64,000 bases of DNA from Oscillospiraceae bacterium. GTDB lineage: Bacteria > Bacillota > Clostridia > Oscillospirales > Ruminococcaceae. Positions 9,377 to 17,199 of the stretch are shown piece by piece (positions within the stretch are counted from its first letter, which is position 1; the number at the start of each line of letters is the position of its first letter). The notes under the pieces are model-generated. The model was given only the letters and a program-made list of their open reading frames with translations, was not told where the DNA came from and ran no database searches. The stretch is from the NCBI GenBank assembly GCA_015067185.1, contig SVMZ01000007.1, positions 1-64,000 of the forward strand. Reading direction: 5' to 3'. The position numbers and the translations under genes were made by a program.

Positions 9377-9823
9377 ATGGCGGACGTACATACACCAGAG
9401 CAGCGGAGCTACAACATGTCCCGCATCCGTGGAAAAGATACAAAACCAGAGGAACTGGTTCGAAAATATCTGTTCTCTCAAGGTTTTCGGTATAGAAAAA
9501 ATGATGCCCGGCTTCCTGGGAAACCAGACATCGTTCTTCCCAAATATAAGACCGTGATTTTTGTGAACGGTTGCTTTTGGCATGCACATGAAGGCTGCAG
9601 ATATTTTGTTTGGCCTAAAAGTAACGTTGATTTCTGGAAAAGGAAGATCAACGGAAATATAGAGCGTGATTTGCGCAGTCATCAACTGTTAAATGAGCAG
9701 GGGTGGAATGTCATAGTAATCTGGGAATGTCAGCTTAAAAGAGCAACATTCGATGATACGCTGAAACATCTGGTGAGCCAAATAAAAAGTTCTGCGCCAG
9801 CCACAGCAACAAGGAGAAAGTAA
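9377..9823 (+). CDS. vsr: Very short patch repair endonuclease Vsr
   Basis: 148 residues, the normal Vsr length. It nicks 5' of T in T:G mismatches that arise when 5-methylcytosine deaminates, so it repairs the mutational cost of the methyltransferase encoded in the same operon. Conserved residues align without gaps to the E. coli enzyme: Asp51 in LPGKPDIV, His69 in GCFWHAH, and zinc-site Cys66, His71, Cys74 and Cys118. The opening MSRIRGKDTKPE is also typical. ATG 9377 follows GGAGGGA. The stop overlaps the next start as TAATG. Confidence 0.96.
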   Translation: MADVHTPEQRSYNMSRIRGKDTKPEELVRKYLFSQGFRYRKNDARLPGKPDIVLPKYKTVIFVNGCFWHAHEGCRYFVWPKSNVDFWKRKINGNIERDLRSHQLLNEQGWNVIVIWECQLKRATFDDTLKHLVSQIKSSAPATATRRK

Positions 9824-11820
9824 TGTCTACTCGTTCTTATTATTCAGCGACAATTAAAGATTTTCTTGCTACGCACGAGAATTATATACTTGCAGAAATG
9901 GTCAAGTCTCATCCTTTTGACTTGAACGATTTTACGCGGGATTCCTGGCTTTCGGAAATTCGTATTTTGAAGCGTGAACTGCATGAATTCTCCGACGGCC
10001 ATATCTCTCTTGAGTTCAAGATTCCTCGTATGGGAAAGCGCGTGGATGCGGTTGTTTCTTGCCGCGGAATTTTGTTTCTGCTTGAATTTAAGGATGGAGA
10101 CACCGAATACAGAAACAGCACATATAAACAAGTCATGGACTATGCACTGGATCTTAAAAACTTCCATAGAGGATCCCGAGATAAGTACATCGTTCCGGTT
10201 GCTGTGCCCACCGAAGCGCCACAGAGCGATATTTCGATCCAAAAATATGGGGACGGTGTTTTCTATCCAATTGGCATAAATCATACCCAGATCGGCGATG
10301 CCATTCATGCTATCACCCAAAAATGCGAACAGCCGGAAATAAATTACGAGGTCTGGGAAAATGCGGAGTACATGCCTACTCCCACTATCGTGGAAGCTGC
10401 TCAGGCCCTCTACAATAACCACAATGTTACAGAAATAACCCGCTCTGACGCTGGTGCACAGAATTTGAATCTGACCACGTTCGAAATAAAACGTATTGTT
10501 GAGTTCAGCAAAGCCAATAAGCGCAAATCTATTATCTTTGTTACGGGCGTGCCCGGAGCAGGTAAAACATTAGTCGGATTAAACCTCGCAAGTGAATATC
10601 ACGACAATGAACTGGAAGAACATGCCGTATTTCTTTCCGGCAATCTTCCTCTTGTTACCGTTCTACAGGAAGCTTTGGCCCGGGATAAGGTTAAGCGTGA
10701 GAAAGAGGAACGAGGAATGCGTATCTCTAAAGATGCCGCGCTGCGCGAAGTGAAAACCGTTATCCAGATCATTCACCATTATAGAGACGAGTATGTTGGA
10801 AATGATACCTGTCCCTCCGACCGTGTGGCCATTTTTGACGAATCTCAGCGCGCGTGGACGAAGGATGAGATTTCCTCTTTTATGGCCCGCAAGAAAGGTG
10901 TTAAAAACTTCGACTACAGCGAGCCAGAATTCTTGATTCAAACAATGGACCGTCATGACGACTGGGCGGTAATTGTGTGCTTGGTTGGTGGCGGACAGGA
11001 GATTAATAAAGGCGAAGCTGGTTTACCTGAGTGGTTTGATGCGTTACAACGGAGTTTCCCCAATTGGGATGCATATGCGGCGCCCAATCTTGATGATACA
11101 GAGTATCTTCGCGGGCGTACTTGGGACGAATTGACTTCAGGAGTCAACCTCACTATCGTGAATGGTTTACATCTTGCAACATCAATGCGCTCGTTCCGGA
11201 GCGAAAAGGTGTCGTTGCTTATAAAGCAGATTTTAGATAATGATATTGAAGACGCGCAGCAGACCTTCACAGAGATACGAAAGCAATATCCGATTTATAT
11301 AACGCGCGATCTTGATACAGCGAAGAACTGGGTCAAGACTGTATCCCGCGGAAACGAGAGATATGGTTTGTTTGCCAGCAGCAATGCCGCACGACTTAAG
11401 CCAAGAGGTATCTATTACGCTAAAGATCGCGGCAGTCTATCACCCGAAAACTGGTTTCTGAATCCGGAAGATGATATTCGTTCCAGCTATTTTCTTGAGG
11501 CAGTGGCCTCTGAATTTGAAACACAGGGACTGGAACTGGATTATGCAATCGTTGCTTGGGATGCCGATCTCCGTATCGAAAATGGAAAGTGGGCTCATTA
11601 TCAGATGAGTAATCGGCTCACTCCACCGAACTGGTCGCGCATCAGAAGCGAAAATAATATCATCTATTTGACAAATGCTTACAGAGTTCTATTGACTCGT
11701 GCACGTCAAGGATTTGTTATCTATATCCCAGAGGGAGTAGATGATGATGCCACAAGAAGGCGTGAAATATATGACCCAACATTCAATTATCTGAGAAACA
11801 TAGGTATTCCGGAACTTTAA
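9823..11820 (+). CDS. DUF2075-type helicase with N-terminal nuclease-like domain
   Basis: 665 residues translated from an ATG overlapping the vsr stop. Residues about 65-90 (RVDAVVSCRGILFLLEFKDG) look like a PD-(D/E)XK core (D...E-x-K). The central part is an SF1-type helicase: Walker A TGVPGAGKT (241-249), Walker B AIFDESQ (about 336-342), and a C-terminal LTNAYRVLLTRARQG motif VI. This layout matches the DUF2075/Schlafen-like helicases common in defence islands. It is last in the operon and may be an accessory effector rather than a core component. A strong hairpin terminates transcription just downstream. Confidence 0.85.
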   Translation: MSTRSYYSATIKDFLATHENYILAEMVKSHPFDLNDFTRDSWLSEIRILKRELHEFSDGHISLEFKIPRMGKRVDAVVSCRGILFLLEFKDGDTEYRNSTYKQVMDYALDLKNFHRGSRDKYIVPVAVPTEAPQSDISIQKYGDGVFYPIGINHTQIGDAIHAITQKCEQPEINYEVWENAEYMPTPTIVEAAQALYNNHNVTEITRSDAGAQNLNLTTFEIKRIVEFSKANKRKSIIFVTGVPGAGKTLVGLNLASEYHDNELEEHAVFLSGNLPLVTVLQEALARDKVKREKEERGMRISKDAALREVKTVIQIIHHYRDEYVGNDTCPSDRVAIFDESQRAWTKDEISSFMARKKGVKNFDYSEPEFLIQTMDRHDDWAVIVCLVGGGQEINKGEAGLPEWFDALQRSFPNWDAYAAPNLDDTEYLRGRTWDELTSGVNLTIVNGLHLATSMRSFRSEKVSLLIKQILDNDIEDAQQTFTEIRKQYPIYITRDLDTAKNWVKTVSRGNERYGLFASSNAARLKPRGIYYAKDRGSLSPENWFLNPEDDIRSSYFLEAVASEFETQGLELDYAIVAWDADLRIENGKWAHYQMSNRLTPPNWSRIRSENNIIYLTNAYRVLLTRARQGFVIYIPEGVDDDATRRREIYDPTFNYLRNIGIPEL

Positions 11821-11823
11821 TAG

Positions 11824-11866
11824 AATTAGAAGAGCACGCATTAAATGGATGCGTGCTCTTCTAATT
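11824..11866. terminator. Bidirectional terminator between defence operon and SLOG gene
   Basis: Arms 11824-11841 and 11849-11866 form an 18-bp perfect stem with a 7-nt loop between two convergent genes. The stem ends in AATT on both sides. It contains the stop codon of the minus-strand gene. Confidence 0.85.
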
Positions 11867-12302
11867 TGGCAAGATTAATTGTGTATAGCCTATGCTTTTC
11901 TGCCATCTCTGCAAACTGTGCAGCTCCGCCCCAGGAGTGGGTGATGTAGGTTACAACATAGTCGGACTGTTTGAGCATCCACTTGTTGCGCCATGAGATA
12001 GCAAAGCGAGGATGGATAGTTTCTATGCCTTCCGGGAGCATAGTGTCGGAGTAATCGCGGGTATCAAACTCGTCTCGTTTTGGGGGCAAACGCTCCAGAA
12101 CGACGGCATAACGGATATGGGGGTATACCGATACCAACTCTTTCAGTACGGATCGCACAATGCTATCAAACGCTCCTTGCTGGCCAACATAAAACATATT
12201 TACGGCGTGGTTCTCGATCAGATCAGTCAGAACCTCACGCAGCTTCGGCTTGATTGAACTCGGACAATCACGATGTCCGAAGAATGTACATGCTATTCCC
12301 AT
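11841..12302 (-). CDS. SLOG/DUF1273-like nucleotide-binding protein
   Basis: 153 residues beginning MGIACTFFGHRDC, with a later NMFYVGQQGAFDSIV and a C-terminal THSWGGAAQFAEMAE. The FFGHRD opening and the G-x-x-G-A-F-D segment are characteristic of the SLOG (LOG/TIR-related Rossmann) proteins found on Firmicute mobile elements. Members bind nucleotides; some are thought to act as nucleotide sensors or hydrolases in defence. ATG 12302 follows AAAGGGGTG. It is divergent from an XRE gene, with which it probably forms a two-gene unit. No enzymatic residue assignment is possible from sequence alone. Confidence 0.75.
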   Translation of the reverse strand: MGIACTFFGHRDCPSSIKPKLREVLTDLIENHAVNMFYVGQQGAFDSIVRSVLKELVSVYPHIRYAVVLERLPPKRDEFDTRDYSDTMLPEGIETIHPRFAISWRNKWMLKQSDYVVTYITHSWGGAAQFAEMAEKHRLYTINLAKLEEHASI

Positions 12303-12327
12303 GGATACGCACCCCTTTCGGCTATGT

Positions 12328-12355
12328 GTAGCCTAATAGTAGCATGCGTAGCCTA
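12328..12355. promoter_or_regulatory. Paired GTAGCCTA direct repeats between divergent genes
   Basis: GTAGCCTA occurs at 12328-12335 and 12348-12355, exactly 20 bp apart, in the 108-bp gap between the SLOG gene and the XRE gene. The second copy runs into TATAAT (12354-12359). Two turns of helix between copies puts them on one DNA face, consistent with a dimeric repressor site. The likely ligand is the XRE protein encoded 55 bp downstream (inference). Confidence 0.45.
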
Positions 12356-12410
12356 TAATGTCCATCCAGATAGGATATGCTATAAGCAAGAAATCTGGAG
12401 GAGTGAGAGC

Positions 12411-12653
12411 ATGGATACTGTTACTGCAGTCAGAAATCGTATTCTGGTATTGTGCGGTGAGCGTGAGATCACCATCAACAAGCTGGCTACCATCTCGGCT
12501 CTACCGCCTTCGAGCATCAAGAATATTCTTTATGGGAAGAGCCAGAATCCGAAGCTAATTACGATTAAGATGATTTGCGATGGCTTGGGAATAACATTAG
12601 GTGAGTTTTTCTCGACACCAGAGTTCGAGGCCCTTGAACAAGAAATTAAATAA
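12411..12653 (+). CDS. XRE-family helix-turn-helix regulator
   Basis: 80 residues starting MDTVTAVRNRILVLCGEREI. The HTH core is TINKLATISALPPSSIKNIL, with a following KMICDGLGITLGEFF that is standard for this class. ATG 12411 is placed by GGAGGAGTG upstream; the longer frame from 12273 lacks a start signal and overlaps the divergent gene. It is transcribed away from the SLOG gene and is closed by its own terminator, so it most likely controls the divergent promoter region containing the GTAGCCTA repeats. Confidence 0.9.
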   Translation: MDTVTAVRNRILVLCGEREITINKLATISALPPSSIKNILYGKSQNPKLITIKMICDGLGITLGEFFSTPEFEALEQEIK

Positions 12654-12657
12654 TTTG

Positions 12658-12695
12658 AAGCGCCGTTGCAGAGTTATCACTCTACAACGGCGCTT
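12658..12695 (+). terminator. Terminator of the XRE gene
   Basis: AAGCGCCGTTG and CAACGGCGCTT (12658-12668 and 12685-12695) form an 11-bp stem extended inward by AGAG/CTCT and followed by TT. It also lies downstream of the minus-strand operon ending at 12720. Confidence 0.8.
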
Positions 12696-12719
12696 TTGGT
12701 GTTTGGCAGCTGTGCTTAT

Positions 12720-14810
12720 TTATGGCTTTTCTGAAGCATTTAGGCGCGGATGATCCTCTATATACTTATCAAGCAACTTTGCCATAAACTCATAGTCTAA
12801 AATAACCAATCGCTTATTGCTCAATTTTGCGTGATGGTATAGTAAATGTTTGAGATTATCGTCCAGAATGTATGGATAGATAATACCGACAATGTCCGCG
12901 CGGCAATTATCAAAGGCGTCTAATGACTGTTGAATAATCTCTCTTCCGATATCTGAGGCTTTTGTAATTTTCTTTGATGTGCGTCCGGTTGGAACTGACT
13001 TTGCCAATCCCACAAATGTCATGTTTTGCCCCTTATGATTAACAAGAAAAGAAACATCGCCGAACTCGTGCCCTTGGTGTGGTTGAGGAATAAATCCTTC
13101 AAAACCAGTGAAAAGGCACAACATACAAGCCGTTGTCCCAGATGTAGTGTTCGGGGCCATTTTACATTTTGCGCAATTCTCTTTTGTGGCTTGAGCGCAT
13201 TTTTCTTTAAGGCTATAAAGGATAGTGTCCAATTCCGCTATTGGCGTGATCAAAGGTCTATTAACTATGTCTGCAAACGCGGGAATATCAGATGGATTTA
13301 GTTTTTCGTAGGTTGGACTGCTTTGCAAATCAATACCGTTTGCGTGGATAGTAAAATATTCGTGATCCAGTAGCGTGAGAACGGGGAAATACAGAGAAAT
13401 TGTATGCTTGATTTTTTCGCACAATTCATCGGTTGCAACGAACTCAACTACATCATCGAATCTATCAAAGGTTTCGGTGTGCCCGTTTTCGCAACAAAAG
13501 GAAAACGGTCCTTCTTGAACGGAAGCGCAATGAGGACATACAATTTTGGGCGTTCCTTTACTGGAAATCGCAAAGCTACTATGCCCACAGCAAGTGCAGC
13601 TTGGGATAACTTTTTCTTCACAGGTGCTGCAGATATACGATACTTTACTGAAAAAGAATTTGTTTAAATCGTGGCGTATCTTTGATAAGTCGATCTGTAA
13701 GGGAAAACTGCTGTCGCCAATCTTTTTGCAGGAAACTATACCGTACGCTATTTGATTAAGAACTTGGATAGCGGAGGCGGTTAGGCCTTCCCAATCAGAA
13801 GAACTAAACATATTAAGGCCAGAAATTGCATCCATAGACACATCAGTTGAATTCTTATAATAACCAATGATATCTGTGATACGACGAATGCTCCATGTTC
13901 TGAATTGACTTGAAGTAAGACTCTTCGATAGATATAGCTTTCCTTTTTTGCAGTTAACGCCAAGCGTGCCAGAGGTAGAAGCATCAATCTCTTCCGTGTA
14001 TTGAGTGTTGGTAACGTCATAATTTTCATACCCGGGAGGGATGCAGTCTTTTTTCTCACTTAAATTAGGATCTGCATAAACAATCTTCTCTAACTGATTT
14101 GCGGGAGGGTTAGGACTTTGGCGAGTTACTCGACGCTCGTTATTCTCGGAAAAAACATGTTTCAACAGGCCATTGGTTATCTTAACATTGGTAATGTCTG
14201 TTTTGTAAAGCCTACTGAATAGGCGCTTCAGAGGTGTCATTAGCGATTCTGGTAAATTGTTGAGAGCCACAAAACCTTTGTCAATGCCAATCCAGATAAA
14301 GCACTCTTTCAGCATATAGATAAATGTAAATTCTCCATTTTCATCTATATAGTTGAATCGTTGCAAGTAGGAAAGGGTTACCTCATATATTCCATCGAAT
14401 TGAAGCATTGATACATATTCCAAGTTTTTGTACTTTGCATTTTCATCAAACTTCAATTCTGAAATATATGTTTTAAGTCGATCCTCGAGTAATTCTTGAG
14501 TTATTTGTTCTTGGTTGTGTCCTTTTGCCCAGAAAAGAGTAAAGCCGGGTTTCAAGCCATACCTGTACTTCTCATAAGCGGCATCGATTGTCAAGGTTGT
14601 GATTTCAGGGGACATATCTACAAGCTTGATTAGAATAGCTCTGCTTTGACTGTTTACAAACTTTTCTATATCACTTGTGTATGTCTGGCCTTTGATTCCT
14701 AAAAGCCTGGATTCGATATTCTCTCGATCAATGTTTTTCCAAATCATCCATCTGATGCCTTTGATTTGCATGCTTTCGAGTTTTAGCATTTGTTCTTTAG
14801 GAATGGCCAT
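12720..14810 (-). CDS. Unrecognised zinc-ribbon protein with Mrr-like C-terminus, third gene of an AbiL-type operon
   Basis: 696 residues; I do not recognise the family. ATG 14810 follows GGGGGAT, 26 nt after rloB. Residues 1-390 show no motif I can name. A cluster of cysteines follows: C394-x2-C397, C405/C407/C408, C425-x2-C428, C439/C440 and C546-x2-C549 with C562-x2-C565, suggesting two or three zinc ribbons. The C-terminal 120 residues (GD585VSFLV ... FVGLAK604, then a helix and I-V-G-I-I-Y-P, then LVILDYEFMAKLLDKY) resemble an Mrr-type restriction fold. The usual Q/E-x-K is L-A-K here, so activity is doubtful. Co-transcription with RloA/RloB-like genes suggests a role in the same defence unit. 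Confidence 0.55.
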   Translation of the reverse strand: MAIPKEQMLKLESMQIKGIRWMIWKNIDRENIESRLLGIKGQTYTSDIEKFVNSQSRAILIKLVDMSPEITTLTIDAAYEKYRYGLKPGFTLFWAKGHNQEQITQELLEDRLKTYISELKFDENAKYKNLEYVSMLQFDGIYEVTLSYLQRFNYIDENGEFTFIYMLKECFIWIGIDKGFVALNNLPESLMTPLKRLFSRLYKTDITNVKITNGLLKHVFSENNERRVTRQSPNPPANQLEKIVYADPNLSEKKDCIPPGYENYDVTNTQYTEEIDASTSGTLGVNCKKGKLYLSKSLTSSQFRTWSIRRITDIIGYYKNSTDVSMDAISGLNMFSSSDWEGLTASAIQVLNQIAYGIVSCKKIGDSSFPLQIDLSKIRHDLNKFFFSKVSYICSTCEEKVIPSCTCCGHSSFAISSKGTPKIVCPHCASVQEGPFSFCCENGHTETFDRFDDVVEFVATDELCEKIKHTISLYFPVLTLLDHEYFTIHANGIDLQSSPTYEKLNPSDIPAFADIVNRPLITPIAELDTILYSLKEKCAQATKENCAKCKMAPNTTSGTTACMLCLFTGFEGFIPQPHQGHEFGDVSFLVNHKGQNMTFVGLAKSVPTGRTSKKITKASDIGREIIQQSLDAFDNCRADIVGIIYPYILDDNLKHLLYHHAKLSNKRLVILDYEFMAKLLDKYIEDHPRLNASEKP

Positions 14811-14836
14811 TTATATCCCCCTTTTTTAGCCGGATT

Positions 14837-15493
14837 TTACTTATCGTTAATGTTTGCTATTTTTTCTTTTATTTCCTTGACCAAGATATGAACCGTTGTA
14901 CATGGACACATAGCAGATGGTTGATTTATTCCGTCGCGAACGTATTGATCATATCGAAGAGAGGCTCGATCAATTGCACCACTTTCATCTCCATGGCGAG
15001 TTAGCAAGGAATAAATTTGATCATTGGATTTGCGATATTCTCTACCTGTCTTTTTCTCGAAGGTGTTTGCAAATCCATGACAGCAACTGACAGAATCTTG
15101 GTAACTGTGCATTTTACCGAAGTAAGCATCGAACCAGATCTCTATACAGGGATTAGACCATCCCGCATGTATACCTTCACGATTTGCCTCGGCTATGATT
15201 TGATCAAAGCGAACAACTCTATCGCGATCAAAAACAATCCACGGCTGGCCATACTGAGGTTCCAGTGCAGCTTGTTCTTTACATGCACTAACGAGTTCGT
15301 CCGTTTTTGCTTTTGATACTTTGATTACAATGCGACCTTGAAGCTCATTGGGCAGAGACGCCTTGAGTCCATTCATGTAATTTTCTTCGGTCTCTTTGGT
15401 GTCTGTAACAATGAAATAGTAGCCTAAATCAGGAACTCTTTTGGGAAAACTGTCTCGTTTTCGGCGATTACCGGTTCGGTCGTTTCGTGCCAT
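14837..15493 (-). CDS. RloB-like (AbiLii) TOPRIM protein
   Basis: 218 residues, ATG 15493 after AAGGAGGC, 2 nt downstream of the ATPase stop. RloB features are TETEENYMNGL (residues 34-44), a VFDRD acidic pair (Asp89, Asp91) and the signature SNPCIEIWF (113-121). RloB proteins are predicted TOPRIM nucleases paired with an AAA15 ATPase in AbiL-type abortive infection. In relatives the first strand ends with C-E-G; here it is T-D-T (residues 30-32), so the first catalytic acid is Asp rather than Glu. Function in abortive infection is inferred from the pair. Confidence 0.87.
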   Translation of the reverse strand: MARNDRTGNRRKRDSFPKRVPDLGYYFIVTDTKETEENYMNGLKASLPNELQGRIVIKVSKAKTDELVSACKEQAALEPQYGQPWIVFDRDRVVRFDQIIAEANREGIHAGWSNPCIEIWFDAYFGKMHSYQDSVSCCHGFANTFEKKTGREYRKSNDQIYSLLTRHGDESGAIDRASLRYDQYVRDGINQPSAMCPCTTVHILVKEIKEKIANINDK

Positions 15494-15495
15494 TT

Positions 15496-16758
15496 TTATG
15501 CCTCCTTGAACATATCAAAGTATTTCAAGGTAGGAATGGCACCATATTTACCCAACAAATAGTTTTTTTCGTAACTTTCATCTTTTCTGATTTTAGTGCC
15601 ATCTTCATCCACAAAATCTGCCAAAGAGTACAGTGTGGAGACGCCGTTAGCGTCCTTTTCGGTGAACCAGATTTCATCTCTGCGCAAAAGGTTGTTTGAC
15701 AACTGCCACGAATCATGTGTTGTGAATACTAATTGTGCATTTTTTTTGTTGATTTCGGGATTAAGGAAAGTGATGATTATGCTCCGCACAAGCAAAGGAT
15801 GGAGACGCGCATTCAACTCATCAATGAAGAGCGTTCCACCATTCTCAAGTGTATCTTGCAAGACGGGATATAGTGCAAACATCTTTAAAGTACCGTCCGA
15901 TTCTTCACGCAGAGGGATAAATGCAGTTCCGCCATCACTTGTTTTATGGATGGCATCAATCTTGATGTGTTCTTCGTCATCGTCATCGCCTTTCATTACT
16001 TCAACATTGAAATCAATTATTGAAGAATCAAAAGTGGCAAAGTACGAAACAACTTTTTGTTGTACGGTTTTATCGTCGGCAAATCCGTCCGGAATGATCG
16101 ACGAAAGAACTGCATTCTCATACGGATTACCAAAATTAGCACAATTATTATTATAAAACCAATCTCGAATAGTTTTTAACTTTGAAACTTTTAGTTTGGC
16201 ACCCAAGGATACGATGAGAGTTTCTTTCTCGAGAGCAATGCGAATGTTTTCTTGGCTTTTTGTAGGAAGACCAGAAAGATCAAGTTCGCTGTTATTGCGA
16301 TAAAAAATAGATTTGTATTCACGAGCAGTTTTAGATTTGCTATTTAACCATTCTTCAACAATGCCATCTTGGTTAAGTGTAAACCCATAATTATATGACT
16401 TGAATCCGTGCTCAGCAGTGTCCATAAAATAAACTTCAAACATGGATTCAGCCTCTTTGCTTTGGGAATCAAAAAGGAATGGCGTTTGTTTGAGCTTTTT
16501 ATTTTTTGTTTTTCTTTCTTCGGGATCGCCGCCGTAAGAAAATGATTCGACAACATAAGTCATCATGAAACGAAATGCTTCTATAACATTTGATTTACCA
16601 CTTGCATTTGCGCCGTAAATGGCGGCAGCGGGTAAAACTTTCTCATAGCCGGCGTTAAAAATTCTATCCGAATGCTCTGTGATTTTTGTGGCACTTAAAT
16701 CTAAAAAAGTATCATCTCTAAAAGACTTGAAATTCTTGAAACGAAATTGAATCAACAT
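15496..16758 (-). CDS. AAA15-family ATPase (RloA/AbiLi-like)
   Basis: 420 residues. MLIQFRFKNFKSFRDD is the usual opening of OLD/SMC-like AAA15 ATPases. Walker A is GANASGKS (49-56), and GGTLFIDELNARLHPLL near the C-terminus is Walker B followed by the characteristic L-H-P. FTTHDSWQL is the H-loop. ATG 16758 has AGGAGG 8 nt upstream; the GTG two codons earlier is too close. With RloB it forms an AbiL-type abortive infection pair, in which the ATPase senses infection and controls the TOPRIM nuclease. Confidence 0.9.
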   Translation of the reverse strand: MLIQFRFKNFKSFRDDTFLDLSATKITEHSDRIFNAGYEKVLPAAAIYGANASGKSNVIEAFRFMMTYVVESFSYGGDPEERKTKNKKLKQTPFLFDSQSKEAESMFEVYFMDTAEHGFKSYNYGFTLNQDGIVEEWLNSKSKTAREYKSIFYRNNSELDLSGLPTKSQENIRIALEKETLIVSLGAKLKVSKLKTIRDWFYNNNCANFGNPYENAVLSSIIPDGFADDKTVQQKVVSYFATFDSSIIDFNVEVMKGDDDDEEHIKIDAIHKTSDGGTAFIPLREESDGTLKMFALYPVLQDTLENGGTLFIDELNARLHPLLVRSIIITFLNPEINKKNAQLVFTTHDSWQLSNNLLRRDEIWFTEKDANGVSTLYSLADFVDEDGTKIRKDESYEKNYLLGKYGAIPTLKYFDMFKEA

Positions 16759-16778
16759 ATCCACTACCTCCTATCTAT

Positions 16779-16806
16779 AGTATACTCAAAACACGCAAAA
16801 AATCAA
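16779..16806 (-). promoter_or_regulatory. Promoter of the AbiL-like operon
   Basis: On the minus strand, TTGATT (16801-16806) and TATACT (16779-16784) are 16 bp apart, 20 bp before the ATPase start. The -35 box is embedded in the terminator hairpin of the upstream tnpV transcript. Confidence 0.6.
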
Positions 16807-16843
16807 CACCCAGATGAGAAAACATCTCATTTGGGTGTTGATT
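16801..16843 (-). terminator. Terminator of the fic-tnpV operon
   Basis: 18-bp stem (16801-16818 with 16826-16843, one G-T pair) and a 7-nt loop. It is followed on the minus strand by a run of six T (TTGATTTTTTGC). Confidence 0.8.
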
Positions 16844-16846
16844 TAA

Positions 16847-17197
16847 TTACAAGTTAACTATTTCTTCACATACAATTTCTTTTGCGTATAATTGAATGTT
16901 CTGCATGCTTCTAATCCACCCGAGTTGATCCTTGGCTTTTAATTCTTCGGTTATGCCTTCTGAGACTGCTTTTTGTTTAACTAACACTTCCATCCGTTGT
17001 TGTGCCTGTTCGTTGATATCGGCAAGATACGTCCAGAGGTTGCCGGAAAGCACGAGCTGATTAAAGATTACTGGGCGGTGTTCTTTCAGAAAATCTCTGT
17101 GCATGCGGCCCCAATGACCAATAGGACGAGCCTCTTCTGGTAACTTCCAATCAGGAATATAGTAATCGCCAGTCTTGATATATGTGATCTGTTCCAT
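16847..17197 (-). CDS. tnpV: TnpV, transposon-encoded small protein
   Basis: 116 residues. YYIPDWKLPEEARPIGHWGRMHRDFLKEHRP, then a L-S-G-x-L segment and ITEELKAKDQLGWIRSMQNI, match the TnpV proteins carried by clostridial integrative and mobilisable elements. Their molecular role is unknown to me. ATG 17197 is 2 nt after the fic stop, with GGAGG (on the minus strand) just upstream, so the two are co-transcribed. Its presence supports a mobile origin for this part of the island. Confidence 0.8.
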   Translation of the reverse strand: MEQITYIKTGDYYIPDWKLPEEARPIGHWGRMHRDFLKEHRPVIFNQLVLSGNLWTYLADINEQAQQRMEVLVKQKAVSEGITEELKAKDQLGWIRSMQNIQLYAKEIVCEEIVNL

Positions 17198-17199
17198 CG

